In this document: positions 14,368-21,108 of the stretch, piece after piece
How positions within the stretch are numbered: position 1 is the first letter of the stretch
Layout of the letters: every line of letters starts with the position of its first letter
DNA from: Porphyromonadaceae bacterium UBA4702
GTDB taxonomy: Bacteria > Bacteroidota > Bacteroidia > Bacteroidales > Muribaculaceae
Assembly (NCBI GenBank): GCA_002404675.1
Contig: DHKE01000024.1
Span: 1 to 21,108 of the forward strand
Length of the DNA: 21,108 nt
Direction: 5' to 3'
Translations under genes and position numbers: made by a program
The notes under the pieces: model-generated
The model's input: the letters and a program-made list of their open reading frames with translations, nothing else
Database searches by the model: none
What the model was told of the DNA's origin: nothing

Positions 14368-15081
14368 ATGATACAGTTCTATGCCCCCGACATACTGGCA
14401 ACGCACGAACTGCCCGAATCAGACTCCGCGCACTGCGCACGTGTGCTGCGTCTGCGCGAGGGCGACAACATCAGCGTCGTTGACGGCAACGGGCATCGGT
14501 ACACCTGCGTCATCACCTCGGCTCACCACAAGCATACCTCAGTTGAGGTGCTGGCAACAGAGACCGTACCCAAAATATGGCACGGCTCTGTAACGGTGGC
14601 AATCGCGCCGCCCAAAAACATCGACAGGCTGGAATGGTTTGCCGAGAAGGCAGTTGAAATAGGCATTGACCGCATCGTGCTGCTGCGGTGCGAACACAGC
14701 GAGCGCAAGGAAGTCCGCGCAGACCGCATCGAGAAGATTATGGTTTCCGCCATGAAACAGAGCCTGAAAGCGGTGATGCCCCAGCTCGTCCAGATGATGC
14801 CGTTCTCCCAATTTGTCAAGCCGGGCGACGGCAGCCGCTTCATGGGCTACTGCGACAGCAATACCCCGCGCCAGCCGTTTGCCGACGTGTGTCCGGTGGA
14901 TAAGGATGTAACTATTCTCATCGGGCCAGAAGGCGACTTTTCTCCGGCAGAGGTGGAAAAGGCTATTGCCGCAGGGTATATGCCCGTGACTTTCGGCGAC
15001 AACCGGCTGCGCACCGAGACAGCAGCCCTGTTCGCCCTCTCCACATTTCATATTATAGAACAACTCAAATCTCTCCGCTGA
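14368..15081 (+). CDS. rsmE: 16S rRNA (uracil(1498)-N3)-methyltransferase RsmE
   Basis: RsmE methylates U1498 of 16S rRNA in the assembled small subunit, using S-adenosylmethionine. The 237-residue protein has an N-terminal PUA-like domain (about 1-65, with HCARVLRLREGD) and a C-terminal SPOUT trefoil-knot domain. The cofactor site shows IGPEGDFS (185-192) and FGDNRLRTETA (209-219), both hallmark RsmE motifs; RCEHSERK (107-114) is also conserved. It lies 31 nt after the transporter and 5 nt before kdsA, so it is clearly part of an operon. Length and motifs are normal. Confidence 0.95.
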   Translation: MIQFYAPDILATHELPESDSAHCARVLRLREGDNISVVDGNGHRYTCVITSAHHKHTSVEVLATETVPKIWHGSVTVAIAPPKNIDRLEWFAEKAVEIGIDRIVLLRCEHSERKEVRADRIEKIMVSAMKQSLKAVMPQLVQMMPFSQFVKPGDGSRFMGYCDSNTPRQPFADVCPVDKDVTILIGPEGDFSPAEVEKAIAAGYMPVTFGDNRLRTETAALFALSTFHIIEQLKSLR

Positions 15082-15086
15082 CAATT

Positions 15087-15956
15087 ATGACGACTACCGA
15101 TACCGTATTGAGCCGCGTTGCCGCCGAGGGGATGACATCATACCTCACCACGAGCAAGACCGGCAATTTCTTCCTGCTCGCCGGACCGTGCGCCATAGAG
15201 AGCGAAGACATGGCGTTGCAGTGCGCCGCTGTCCTGAAAGAGGTCACGGCGCGACTGGACATACCGTTGGTCTTCAAAGGCAGCTACCGCAAGGCAAACC
15301 GCAGCCGCCTGGATTCGTTTACCGGCATCGGCGACGAGAAAGCGTTGCGCATACTGGCGCGTGTTCGTGAGGAGTTTGACGTGCCTGTAGTCACAGACAT
15401 CCATGAGGCTCACGAAGCCGCTATGGCAGCGCAGTATGTCGATGTACTGCAGATACCTGCGTTCCTCTGCCGCCAGACGAACCTGTTGGTCGCTGCTGCC
15501 AAGACTGGCAAGATGGTGAATATCAAAAAGGGGCAGTTCCTGTCGCCGTCGTCCATGACCCATGCTGTCGAGAAGGTGCGCATGTCAGGCAACGACCAAG
15601 TGAGCATAACCGACAGAGGCACGATGTTCGGCTACCAAGACTTATTGGTTGATTTCCGCGGAATACCATTGATGAAGCACGAGTGCAACTGTCCTGTCAT
15701 CATGGATATAACCCACTCGCTGCAACAGCCGAACCAGTCGTCTGGCGTAACTGGCGGCCGGCCAGCGCTCATCGACACTGTCGCTTCAGCAGCTATTGCA
15801 GTCGGAGCGGACGGCATTTTCATGGAGACCCACCCAGACCCGTCTGTAGCCAAAAGCGACGGCGCGAACATGCTGAAGCTCGACCGCGTGGAAGCGCTGC
15901 TGCAGCGTCTGACACGCTTGCGCATGGCAGTCCTCGAAAACAACAACACGAAATAA
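15087..15956 (+). CDS. kdsA: 3-deoxy-8-phosphooctulonate synthase (KDO-8-P synthase)
   Basis: KdsA condenses phosphoenolpyruvate with arabinose 5-phosphate to KDO-8-phosphate, the committed step to KDO. The 289-residue TIM-barrel enzyme shows AGPCAIES (32-39), FKGSYRKANRS (63-73), QIPAFLCRQT (122-131), GTMFGYQDLLVDFR (178-191) and METHPDP (246-252). Cys35, His210, Glu247 and Asp258 fall at the spacings of the metal ligands in the Aquifex enzyme (Cys11, His185, Glu222, Asp233). The metal-free E. coli type has Asn in place of the Cys, so this one should be metal-dependent. It sits 5 nt after rsmE and 9 nt before the TPR gene. DAHP synthase is the related alternative, but KANRS and the overall pattern favour KdsA. 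Confidence 0.95.
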   Translation: MTTTDTVLSRVAAEGMTSYLTTSKTGNFFLLAGPCAIESEDMALQCAAVLKEVTARLDIPLVFKGSYRKANRSRLDSFTGIGDEKALRILARVREEFDVPVVTDIHEAHEAAMAAQYVDVLQIPAFLCRQTNLLVAAAKTGKMVNIKKGQFLSPSSMTHAVEKVRMSGNDQVSITDRGTMFGYQDLLVDFRGIPLMKHECNCPVIMDITHSLQQPNQSSGVTGGRPALIDTVASAAIAVGADGIFMETHPDPSVAKSDGANMLKLDRVEALLQRLTRLRMAVLENNNTK

Positions 15957-15965
15957 GACACAATC

Positions 15966-17489
15966 ATGAAATACATCAAAACACTGTTTGCCACAGCGGC
16001 AATTCTGTCAGCCGCGAGTGCCTGTCCCCAGCAGATGAGCCAGCTCACCAAGGCGATTTTCAGCGCATACGAGGAGACACTTCGCGAAGACCCCAAAGAC
16101 TACATAACGCTCTACCGGCGTGCCGTGGAGTATTACAGGCTCGATATGTATGCCAACGCCCTCGATGATGTCGAGGCGGCAATCAAGTATACCCCAGCCA
16201 AGGAAGCAGACTTGCTAATGCACGAATACTCGCTGATGAGCGACATCTACATCCAGCTCGAAGACAACTCCAAGGCTCTCGAGGCAGCGAACAAGGCTCT
16301 CACTATCAACCCCAAGTCGTATTCCGACTTGTACCGCAAAGGCAACATATATCTTGCGATGAAGGATGCGGACAATGCATACAGTACGTTCCAGTCCATG
16401 ATACGACTGAAATCCCGCAGCCAAGAGGCCTTTTTCGGCATGGCGAAAGCCTCTGCCCTCAAAGGGAGTACAGAAGAGGCCAACCAGCTGCTCGAGGAGA
16501 TGAAGAATGTAGACTCGACTTCTGCATTGACCTACTGCCGTATCGGCGAGGTATACCATGACCTCGGTGAAATGGAGAAAAGCGTAGTCAATTACCTGAC
16601 CGCCATTTCTCTCGGCGACGACATACAGCGTCCGTTTGCCGGCCTCGAACAGGTTGCTCGCGAAAACTACGACGCTTTCAGCCGCGGCTTCGACTTCGCA
16701 GAGTCTAAGAACTCTGGCAATTCGTTCATGTCATACATCCGAGCGGCAATATGCGCCAATACGGGCCATCTTAACGACGCATACAGCGTATACCGTAAAC
16801 TTGCGCAGAGCGAGGACGTTTCTGCCTCAACGCTCACTCGCGCAGCCCACGTCTGCTTGTCGCTCAACAAGCTTGACGAAGCCAAAACATACGCAGACAA
16901 GGCAATTTCCATGCAACCGACAGCGGATGCTTATCTGGTCAAATCAGCCGTAGAACTGGCAAACAACTCACCTGCTACGGGATTGCTGTTTGCATCCAAA
17001 GCTTACTCCTCGGCCAATCCAGACACTCAATCGCTAATGGCTATGGCCAAAGCCGCTATTGCGCAGGGAGATGCAAAAGCTGCGACAGACGCGCTCAATG
17101 AAGCCGTACTAATTGATGCCGAAGCCGTTGACGCACTGCTGCTGAGGGCCTACGTGAAGCGATATATGCAGAATGACAACAGCGGCGCAAACGGCGACCT
17201 GCAGCGTGCTGCAAACACTCAAGCCGACAGACTGCCGGCATTGGCATACCGTGCCATAGCGCAGACGCTATCCGGCAAAACCTTGGACGGCGAAGCCACA
17301 ATATCAGGCATGCTTGCCAAAGGAGAGACCCCGGAAGCGTTGGCATACGCAGCTGTATATTACGCGCAAACCGGCAATGCCGACAAAGCGCAGGGATACC
17401 GCGACAAGGCTGAAGCCGCCGGCTACGAGAACGTATACCTCTTCGACACCGACAAGACTCCGTACTTGTCGCTCTCGACAAAATATTGA
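15966..17489 (+). CDS. Exported tetratricopeptide-repeat protein
   Basis: A 507-residue protein with an N-terminal export signal (hydrophobic 6-19) ending SAASAC20. Cys20 could be a lipidation site, but Ala at -3 makes the lipobox weak, so ordinary signal-peptidase cleavage is also possible. The rest is almost wholly helical TPR-like repeats of about 34 residues. The clearest are around 45-75 (YRRAVEYYRLDMYANALDDV), 82-115 (MSDIYIQLEDNSKALEAANKAL) and 117-150. TPR arrays are protein-interaction scaffolds, so it probably works in the periplasm or at the outer membrane. It follows kdsA by 9 nt and precedes the DUF486 gene by 32 nt. No specific partner can be named. Confidence 0.85.
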   Translation: MKYIKTLFATAAILSAASACPQQMSQLTKAIFSAYEETLREDPKDYITLYRRAVEYYRLDMYANALDDVEAAIKYTPAKEADLLMHEYSLMSDIYIQLEDNSKALEAANKALTINPKSYSDLYRKGNIYLAMKDADNAYSTFQSMIRLKSRSQEAFFGMAKASALKGSTEEANQLLEEMKNVDSTSALTYCRIGEVYHDLGEMEKSVVNYLTAISLGDDIQRPFAGLEQVARENYDAFSRGFDFAESKNSGNSFMSYIRAAICANTGHLNDAYSVYRKLAQSEDVSASTLTRAAHVCLSLNKLDEAKTYADKAISMQPTADAYLVKSAVELANNSPATGLLFASKAYSSANPDTQSLMAMAKAAIAQGDAKAATDALNEAVLIDAEAVDALLLRAYVKRYMQNDNSGANGDLQRAANTQADRLPALAYRAIAQTLSGKTLDGEATISGMLAKGETPEALAYAAVYYAQTGNADKAQGYRDKAEAAGYENVYLFDTDKTPYLSLSTKY

Positions 17490-17521
17490 CCCGACAACCG
17501 CATCCACCACTGGTCAAAGGC

Positions 17522-17908
17522 ATGAATGACAAGATTCTGACTATTGTACTGTTGCTGATTTCCAACGTGTTCATGACATTCGCCTGGTATGGACACCTGA
17601 AACTGCAGACCGCCGGGATTACCTCCAATTGGCCGCTGTTTGCCGTAATCCTGCTCTCTTGGGGTCTCGCCTTCTTCGAGTATTGCTTCATGGTGCCGGC
17701 AAACAGGCTAGGTTATGCAGAGAACGGCGGTGCTTTCTCCCTCATTGAGCTGAAGGTGATTCAGGAAGTCGTGTCGCTGACTGTCTTCACCCTGATAGTG
17801 ACATTCGTTTTCAAGGGGGAAAAATTTCATTGGAACCACATAGCGGCATTCCTGTGCCTTGTGGCCTCCGTGTATTTTGCATTTATGTCCTCAGGTTCAA
17901 ACGACTGA
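17522..17908 (+). CDS. DUF486 (DMT-superfamily) small membrane protein
   Basis: A 128-residue, four-helix inner-membrane protein of the DUF486 family, distantly related to drug/metabolite and small multidrug transporters. Helices lie at about 5-22, 36-55, 80-100 and 107-124. The segments VFMTFAWYGHLK (near 16-27) and FFEYCFMVPANRLGY (near 53-67) are typical of the family. I chose ATG 17522; an in-frame TTG at 17486 would add a hydrophilic 12-residue lead overlapping the TPR gene's stop. dus begins 9 nt after its end, consistent with the shared operon. No substrate is known for the family. Confidence 0.88.
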   Translation: MNDKILTIVLLLISNVFMTFAWYGHLKLQTAGITSNWPLFAVILLSWGLAFFEYCFMVPANRLGYAENGGAFSLIELKVIQEVVSLTVFTLIVTFVFKGEKFHWNHIAAFLCLVASVYFAFMSSGSND

Positions 17909-17917
17909 TACAGCTAA

Positions 17918-18844
17918 ATGACTACCATACTTTTTGCCCCGCTACAGGGTTATACCGACCATGTTTACCGCAGCATTCACGCACGCCTGTTCAAAGGAGT
18001 TGACGCATACTATACGCCCTTCATCCGCATCGAGAAAGGCGAGCCGCGGCGACAGGATGTTGCTCGGCTGCAATCGCCGCTGAACGAGGGCATAAACACT
18101 GTGCCGCAGATAATATTCTCTGACGCTGACGAGTTTCGCCGACTTGCTGATATTGTTGTCGAGGCCGGTTATAATGAGATTGACCTGAACATCGGCTGCC
18201 CCTTCCCGATGCAGACACGTCGTGGACGAGGATGCGCGTTGATGTCTCATCCCGAAACGCTCGCAGCCGTAGCCGAGCAGATGCGACAGATGCCCCAAAT
18301 CAAATTCTCACTCAAGATGCGATGCGGAGAGGTTGGCGCTGACGGCTGGCGAGAGACAGCGGAAGCTGTCAACGAAATGCCGCTGGCGCAGGTGGCGTTT
18401 CACCCCCGAACCGGCAAGCAGAAATATGACGGCGAGTTGGCAATGGATGCTTTCAGCGAGTTTTTGACGCAATCCAAGCATCCTGTCATATACAACGGCG
18501 ATCTGCACACCCCTGCTGACATTGCCGACATATATGCGAAATACCCGGGCATCGCGGGTGTAATGATAGGCCGAGGGCTGCTGGCACGTCCGTCGCTTGC
18601 CGAAGAATTCGTGTCTGGCGAGGAATGGACGGAGCAGCGGCGCATATCTGCACTCGTCCGCCTGAATGAGGAAATCGGCGAGGTGTACGAGCGAGACCTG
18701 TGTGGAGACGTGCAAATACTTTCCAAGTTGCGGCCGCTGTGGGACTATGCCGAGCCGCTTATCGGCCGCCGCGCATGGAAAGCCATACACAAGGCACACT
18801 CGTTGCGCAACTACCATGCGGCAGTCGCAGCGATCGCAGATTGA
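17918..18844 (+). CDS. dus: tRNA-dihydrouridine synthase
   Basis: Dus enzymes use FMN and NADPH to reduce uridines in the tRNA D-loop. The 308-residue TIM-barrel protein has the FMN-binding start APLQGYTD (7-14), the catalytic Cys94 in NIGCPFPMQ with the following RRGRGCALM, Lys133 in SLKMRCG, His162 in FHPRTGKQKY, NGDLHTPAD (193-201) and GVMIGRGLLARP (214-225). The start motif differs from the usual APMxGVTD (Leu-Gln for Met-x and Tyr for Val), a common drift in Bacteroidetes members. Which uridine is modified cannot be told by eye. It is the last gene of the operon and ends 18 nt from the convergent SH3-like gene, with no clear terminator between. Confidence 0.93.
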   Translation: MTTILFAPLQGYTDHVYRSIHARLFKGVDAYYTPFIRIEKGEPRRQDVARLQSPLNEGINTVPQIIFSDADEFRRLADIVVEAGYNEIDLNIGCPFPMQTRRGRGCALMSHPETLAAVAEQMRQMPQIKFSLKMRCGEVGADGWRETAEAVNEMPLAQVAFHPRTGKQKYDGELAMDAFSEFLTQSKHPVIYNGDLHTPADIADIYAKYPGIAGVMIGRGLLARPSLAEEFVSGEEWTEQRRISALVRLNEEIGEVYERDLCGDVQILSKLRPLWDYAEPLIGRRAWKAIHKAHSLRNYHAAVAAIAD

Positions 18845-18862
18845 ACCGGTGTCGCTCCCGTT

Positions 18863-19357
18863 TTACCAGCCGAGCGAAGTGTAGTCGTAGACGTAAGTCT
18901 TGCCGTTCAGGACAACGGCAGAATACGTCACGTTGCCGCACACGTCACGGAAAATCACGGCATTGTTCTCTGCTTTGCCCGAATACGTAGCCTTGGCATC
19001 GCTCAGCGTGTATTTGCCGCCGTCAGATGTTATTGTCACCTTGGAGACGCCGTTGGCTATGCCATATTCACCGTCAGAGGGAAGGGAGACTGCCGAACCG
19101 GACGCAATCATGTCAGCGTTGATATAAGCTCTCATGCCAGTGAGATATTCAACCTTGTTCCAGCCGCCCTGCGCTGATTCCTTGACGAACACCATGCCGG
19201 GCTTGGCGACAACATCTGCCCCCGACATCGCGGCGGTCACATCCTTGGCAGCCGGGCCGTCGAAGACCCGCGTTTCGCGTGCCATAACTACATATTCCGC
19301 ACTTGCCATGCCGCAGGCAAGTGCCAATGCGTACAATGAGGTGTAAAGTCGTTTCAT
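18863..19357 (-). CDS. Small exported protein with SH3-like N-terminal domain
   Basis: A 164-residue protein with a signal peptide (about 1-20, cleaved after ASA). The first half (about 22-85) resembles a bacterial SH3 domain: a TRVFDGPA start, a GGWNKVEY strand, and a GMRAYINADMI end that follows the family's Gly-Trp-x-x-x-Tyr...Gly-Tyr/Ala-Val/Ile pattern. The second half is predicted beta-rich and unrecognised. Such domains bind peptidoglycan or proteins, so a periplasmic or surface role is likely, but this is inference. It starts 50 nt after the EFR1 gene. The near-match TAAGATTG (19396-19389, one base off TAnnTTTG) could give it its own start, or it may be co-transcribed. Confidence 0.7.
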   Translation of the reverse strand: MKRLYTSLYALALACGMASAEYVVMARETRVFDGPAAKDVTAAMSGADVVAKPGMVFVKESAQGGWNKVEYLTGMRAYINADMIASGSAVSLPSDGEYGIANGVSKVTITSDGGKYTLSDAKATYSGKAENNAVIFRDVCGNVTYSAVVLNGKTYVYDYTSLGW

Positions 19358-19407
19358 AATTCAGAGTGTTAGCTTACTGCTGATTAGACAATCTTATTCA
19401 ATAACGT

Positions 19408-20184
19408 TTACTCGCCGCCTTTCGTTTTTGCACGGAAGCAGTAATGTCCCTTTCCGCGTGTGGCACTGCCATATTGTATGCACTCCCTCGGACAAACATG
19501 ATAGCACGCTACGCAGCTGGCACAATTGTTTCCCCAAGAGGGCTTGCCGTCAACCATAGTCACATTGCCAAGCGGACAGGCTGAGGCACAACGTCTACAG
19601 CCGACACAATCGGAAGAGACCCGGAATTTCCTCGGGAATATGCCCCACCGTTTGAAAAGCGGATAAACAATCCGGGATTTCAGCCACGGCAGCGACCCGA
19701 CAGTCACATCAGTCACTTCTGTTCGCTCAAATATCCCGGCGGCAATCTCCGCAATGCGCTTTGGCGCAGCATCAATCTTCCTCTGCGCAACGTCATCAGC
19801 ATCGACATCAAACCCTGCCAAGAGGACATAATTGTTAGGCATAATGACACTCCACACAGCGTTGAGGTTATAGCCACGGCGTGCCAATTCAGACTTCATA
19901 ATGCGATGCGCTAAACCGGTTTCGTCCCCGCAAGTCAGGACACACCATACATACGGCTGCTTATCACGGCTACGAGCCAATCGCCTGACAAATTCGACTA
20001 CAGGAACAGGCAAGCCCCAACTGTACACAGGGCAGACTATGCCGACACTCTCGTATGATGACAGGCAAACTTCTTCGTCTGAACAAGCCAACGGCGCAAG
20101 CGGTGCAGCGTCATCACCTATACAGTCAGCCAAACTCTCCGCTACATACCGGGAATTGCCCGTACCCGAAAAATAGTATATCAT
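19408..20184 (-). CDS. EFR1-family flavodoxin/ferredoxin protein
   Basis: A 258-residue fusion of a flavodoxin-like domain and two [4Fe-4S] clusters. The FMN phosphate loop is FSGTGNSRYVAE (5-16), and the flavodoxin fold continues to about 155. The C-terminal ferredoxin part has Cys193, 196, 199, 203 and Cys221, 224, 227, 231, each in the CxxCxxCxxxCP pattern expected of two cubane clusters. EFR1 proteins are presumed cytoplasmic electron carriers in anaerobes; the donor and acceptor are unknown. Nothing is missing from either motif. The gene lies between the groEL terminator and the SH3-like gene, so it is transcribed separately from groEL; no full -7 match was found in front of it. Confidence 0.92.
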   Translation of the reverse strand: MIYYFSGTGNSRYVAESLADCIGDDAAPLAPLACSDEEVCLSSYESVGIVCPVYSWGLPVPVVEFVRRLARSRDKQPYVWCVLTCGDETGLAHRIMKSELARRGYNLNAVWSVIMPNNYVLLAGFDVDADDVAQRKIDAAPKRIAEIAAGIFERTEVTDVTVGSLPWLKSRIVYPLFKRWGIFPRKFRVSSDCVGCRRCASACPLGNVTMVDGKPSWGNNCASCVACYHVCPRECIQYGSATRGKGHYCFRAKTKGGE

Positions 20185-20212
20185 AGTTTCATCGCGATAT
20201 TGCTGTTATACT

Positions 20213-20254
20213 AAACAACAAAGGAGTCGCCCCCGATAATCAGGGACAACTCCT
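20213..20254 (-). terminator. groEL terminator
   Basis: On the minus strand a 14-bp stem (20254-20241 with 20235-20222, three G-U pairs) closes an ATTAT loop and is followed by TTTGTTGTTT. It lies about 65 nt past the GroEL stop codon, and the hairpin is long and GC-rich. Confidence 0.8.
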
Positions 20255-20319
20255 GCGTATTTGATTTTCGGCTTTGAAAAATATGCAAATCAGCAGCAAA
20301 GCCCTTGTCTGTTCTCGGC

Positions 20320-21108
20320 TTACATCATGCCGCCCATGCCGCCCATGCCGGGATTAGGCATTGCAGGCATAGGGTTCTCCTCCTTCTTGTCAGCAATCAC
20401 GCATTCAGTGGTCAGGAACATGCCGGCAATGCTGGCTGCATTCTCGAGCGCCACGCGAGTTACCTTGGCCGGATCGATGACGCCAGCTGCGAAGAAGTTC
20501 TCGAAGGTGGCTGTGCGAGCGTTGTAGCCGAAATCACCCTTGCCGTCCTTAACTTTCTGTACTATGACAGCGCCCTCGACACCTGCGTTCTCGACAATCT
20601 GGCGAAGCGGTTCCTCGATTGCGCGGCGGATGATTGCGATACCCGTGTTCTCGTCGTCATTGTCGCCCTTCAGCTCTTCGAGAGCAGGGAGGCAGCGGAT
20701 GAATGCCACGCCGCCGCCGGGAACTATGCCTTCAGCTACAGCTGCACGAGTTGCGCTCAGAGCGTCGTCTACACGGTCTTTCTTCTCCTTCATCTCGACC
20801 TCAGAGGGTGCGCCGATGTAGAGGACAGCGACACCGCCAGAGAGTTTAGCCTTGCGCTCTTCGAGCTTCTCCTTGTCGTATGTTGAAGATGTTGCCTCAA
20901 TCTGGGCCTTGATCTGACCGATACGAGCAGCGATAGCCTCCTTGTCGCCAGCTCCGTTGACAATGATAGTGTTGTCCTTGTTGACTGTCACCTTGTCAGC
21001 CGAGCCGAGTTCAGCAATAGTTGCATTGGCAAGTTGCATACCCTTTGTCTCGCTGATGACTGTGCCGCCAGTGAGGATAGCGATGTCTTCGAGCATCTCC
21101 TTGCGGCG
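20320..21108 (-). CDS. groL: Chaperonin GroEL, C-terminal half (cut by window edge)
   Basis: GroEL forms the 14-subunit folding chamber that works with GroES and ATP on newly made or stress-unfolded proteins. The frame is open from the window edge: it begins [20 protein letters not shown], equivalent to about residue 284 of E. coli GroEL, and continues for 262 residues to the stop at 20320. Part of the apical domain, then the second intermediate and equatorial segments, are present. [32 protein letters not shown] motifs (here [12 protein letters not shown]) and the Gly-Gly-Met tail GMGGMGGMM are diagnostic. The ATG at 21096 is internal, not the start. groES, if linked, would be outside the window. 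Confidence 0.97.
   Translation of the reverse strand, partial: RRKEMLEDIAILTGGTVISETKGMQLANATIAELGSADKVTVNKDNTIIVNGAGDKEAIAARIGQIKAQIEATSSTYDKEKLEERKAKLSGGVAVLYIGAPSEVEMKEKKDRVDDALSATRAAVAEGIVPGGGVAFIRCLPALEELKGDNDDENTGIAIIRRAIEEPLRQIVENAGVEGAVIVQKVKDGKGDFGYNARTATFENFFAAGVIDPAKVTRVALENAASIAGMFLTTECVIADKKEENPMPAMPNPGMGGMGGMM

Noticed and set aside
20326..20352. Tandem CCGCCCATG-type repeat near the groEL end
   Set aside because: It encodes the Gly-Gly-Met tail that GroEL proteins normally carry, so it is not an independent repeat element.
1..21108. Mobile elements, CRISPR arrays, defence or toxin-antitoxin genes
   Set aside because: I looked for transposase motifs, regularly spaced repeats, restriction or toxin-like small gene pairs and found none; the gene content is core metabolism, translation, envelope and proteostasis.

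Overview
The window looks like a chromosomal, largely housekeeping segment from a Bacteroidales bacterium, plausibly near the Muribaculaceae. The lineage call rests on four things: repeated matches to the Bacteroidetes primary-sigma -7 element (TAnnTTTG) just upstream of genes; a C10 (streptopain-like) cysteine protease with the C-terminal cassette common in secreted Bacteroidales proteins; an EFR1-type flavodoxin/ferredoxin; and enzyme sequences of Bacteroidetes type. The family-level call is inference. I see no transposase, phage, CRISPR or plasmid genes.

Layout. (1) 1-250: the 3' end of an unidentified membrane protein (+), then two terminator hairpins facing opposite ways. (2) 333-4398, minus strand: engB, lon and a compact NatB-like ABC-2 permease; lon has its own promoter and the permease follows it by 23 nt. 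(3) 4493-7584, plus strand: a GT4 glycosyltransferase, a flippase-like multi-TM protein and kdsB, tightly packed behind a complete promoter divergent from engB and ending at a bidirectional terminator. (4) 7665-10655, minus: a 996-residue secreted C10 protease carrying two 8-nt homopolymer tracts. (5) prs (minus), with a perfect palindrome at its promoter, divergent from a CAT-anticodon tRNA that has its own promoter and terminator; then a CNMP-binding Crp/Fnr-type regulator. (6) 13017-18844, plus: an apparent six-gene operon (nucleoside-type MFS transporter, rsmE, kdsA, TPR protein, DUF486 protein, dus) led by a foldable leader. (7) 18863-21108, minus: a small secreted SH3-like protein, an EFR1 protein and the C-terminal half of GroEL with its terminator.

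How the parts relate. kdsA and kdsB supply and activate KDO for the lipopolysaccharide core but lie in separate operons; the glycosyltransferase and flippase-like protein beside kdsB suggest envelope glycoconjugate work. Lon and GroEL are proteostasis genes; EngB, RsmE, Dus and the tRNA serve ribosomes and translation.

I did not find a convincing new multi-gene system. The best leads are the homopolymer tracts in the protease gene (possible phase variation), the mutually exclusive hairpins in the transporter leader, the palindrome over the prs promoter, and the orphan compact ABC permease behind lon. All coordinates and motif calls were read by eye; no database search or folding calculation was run.
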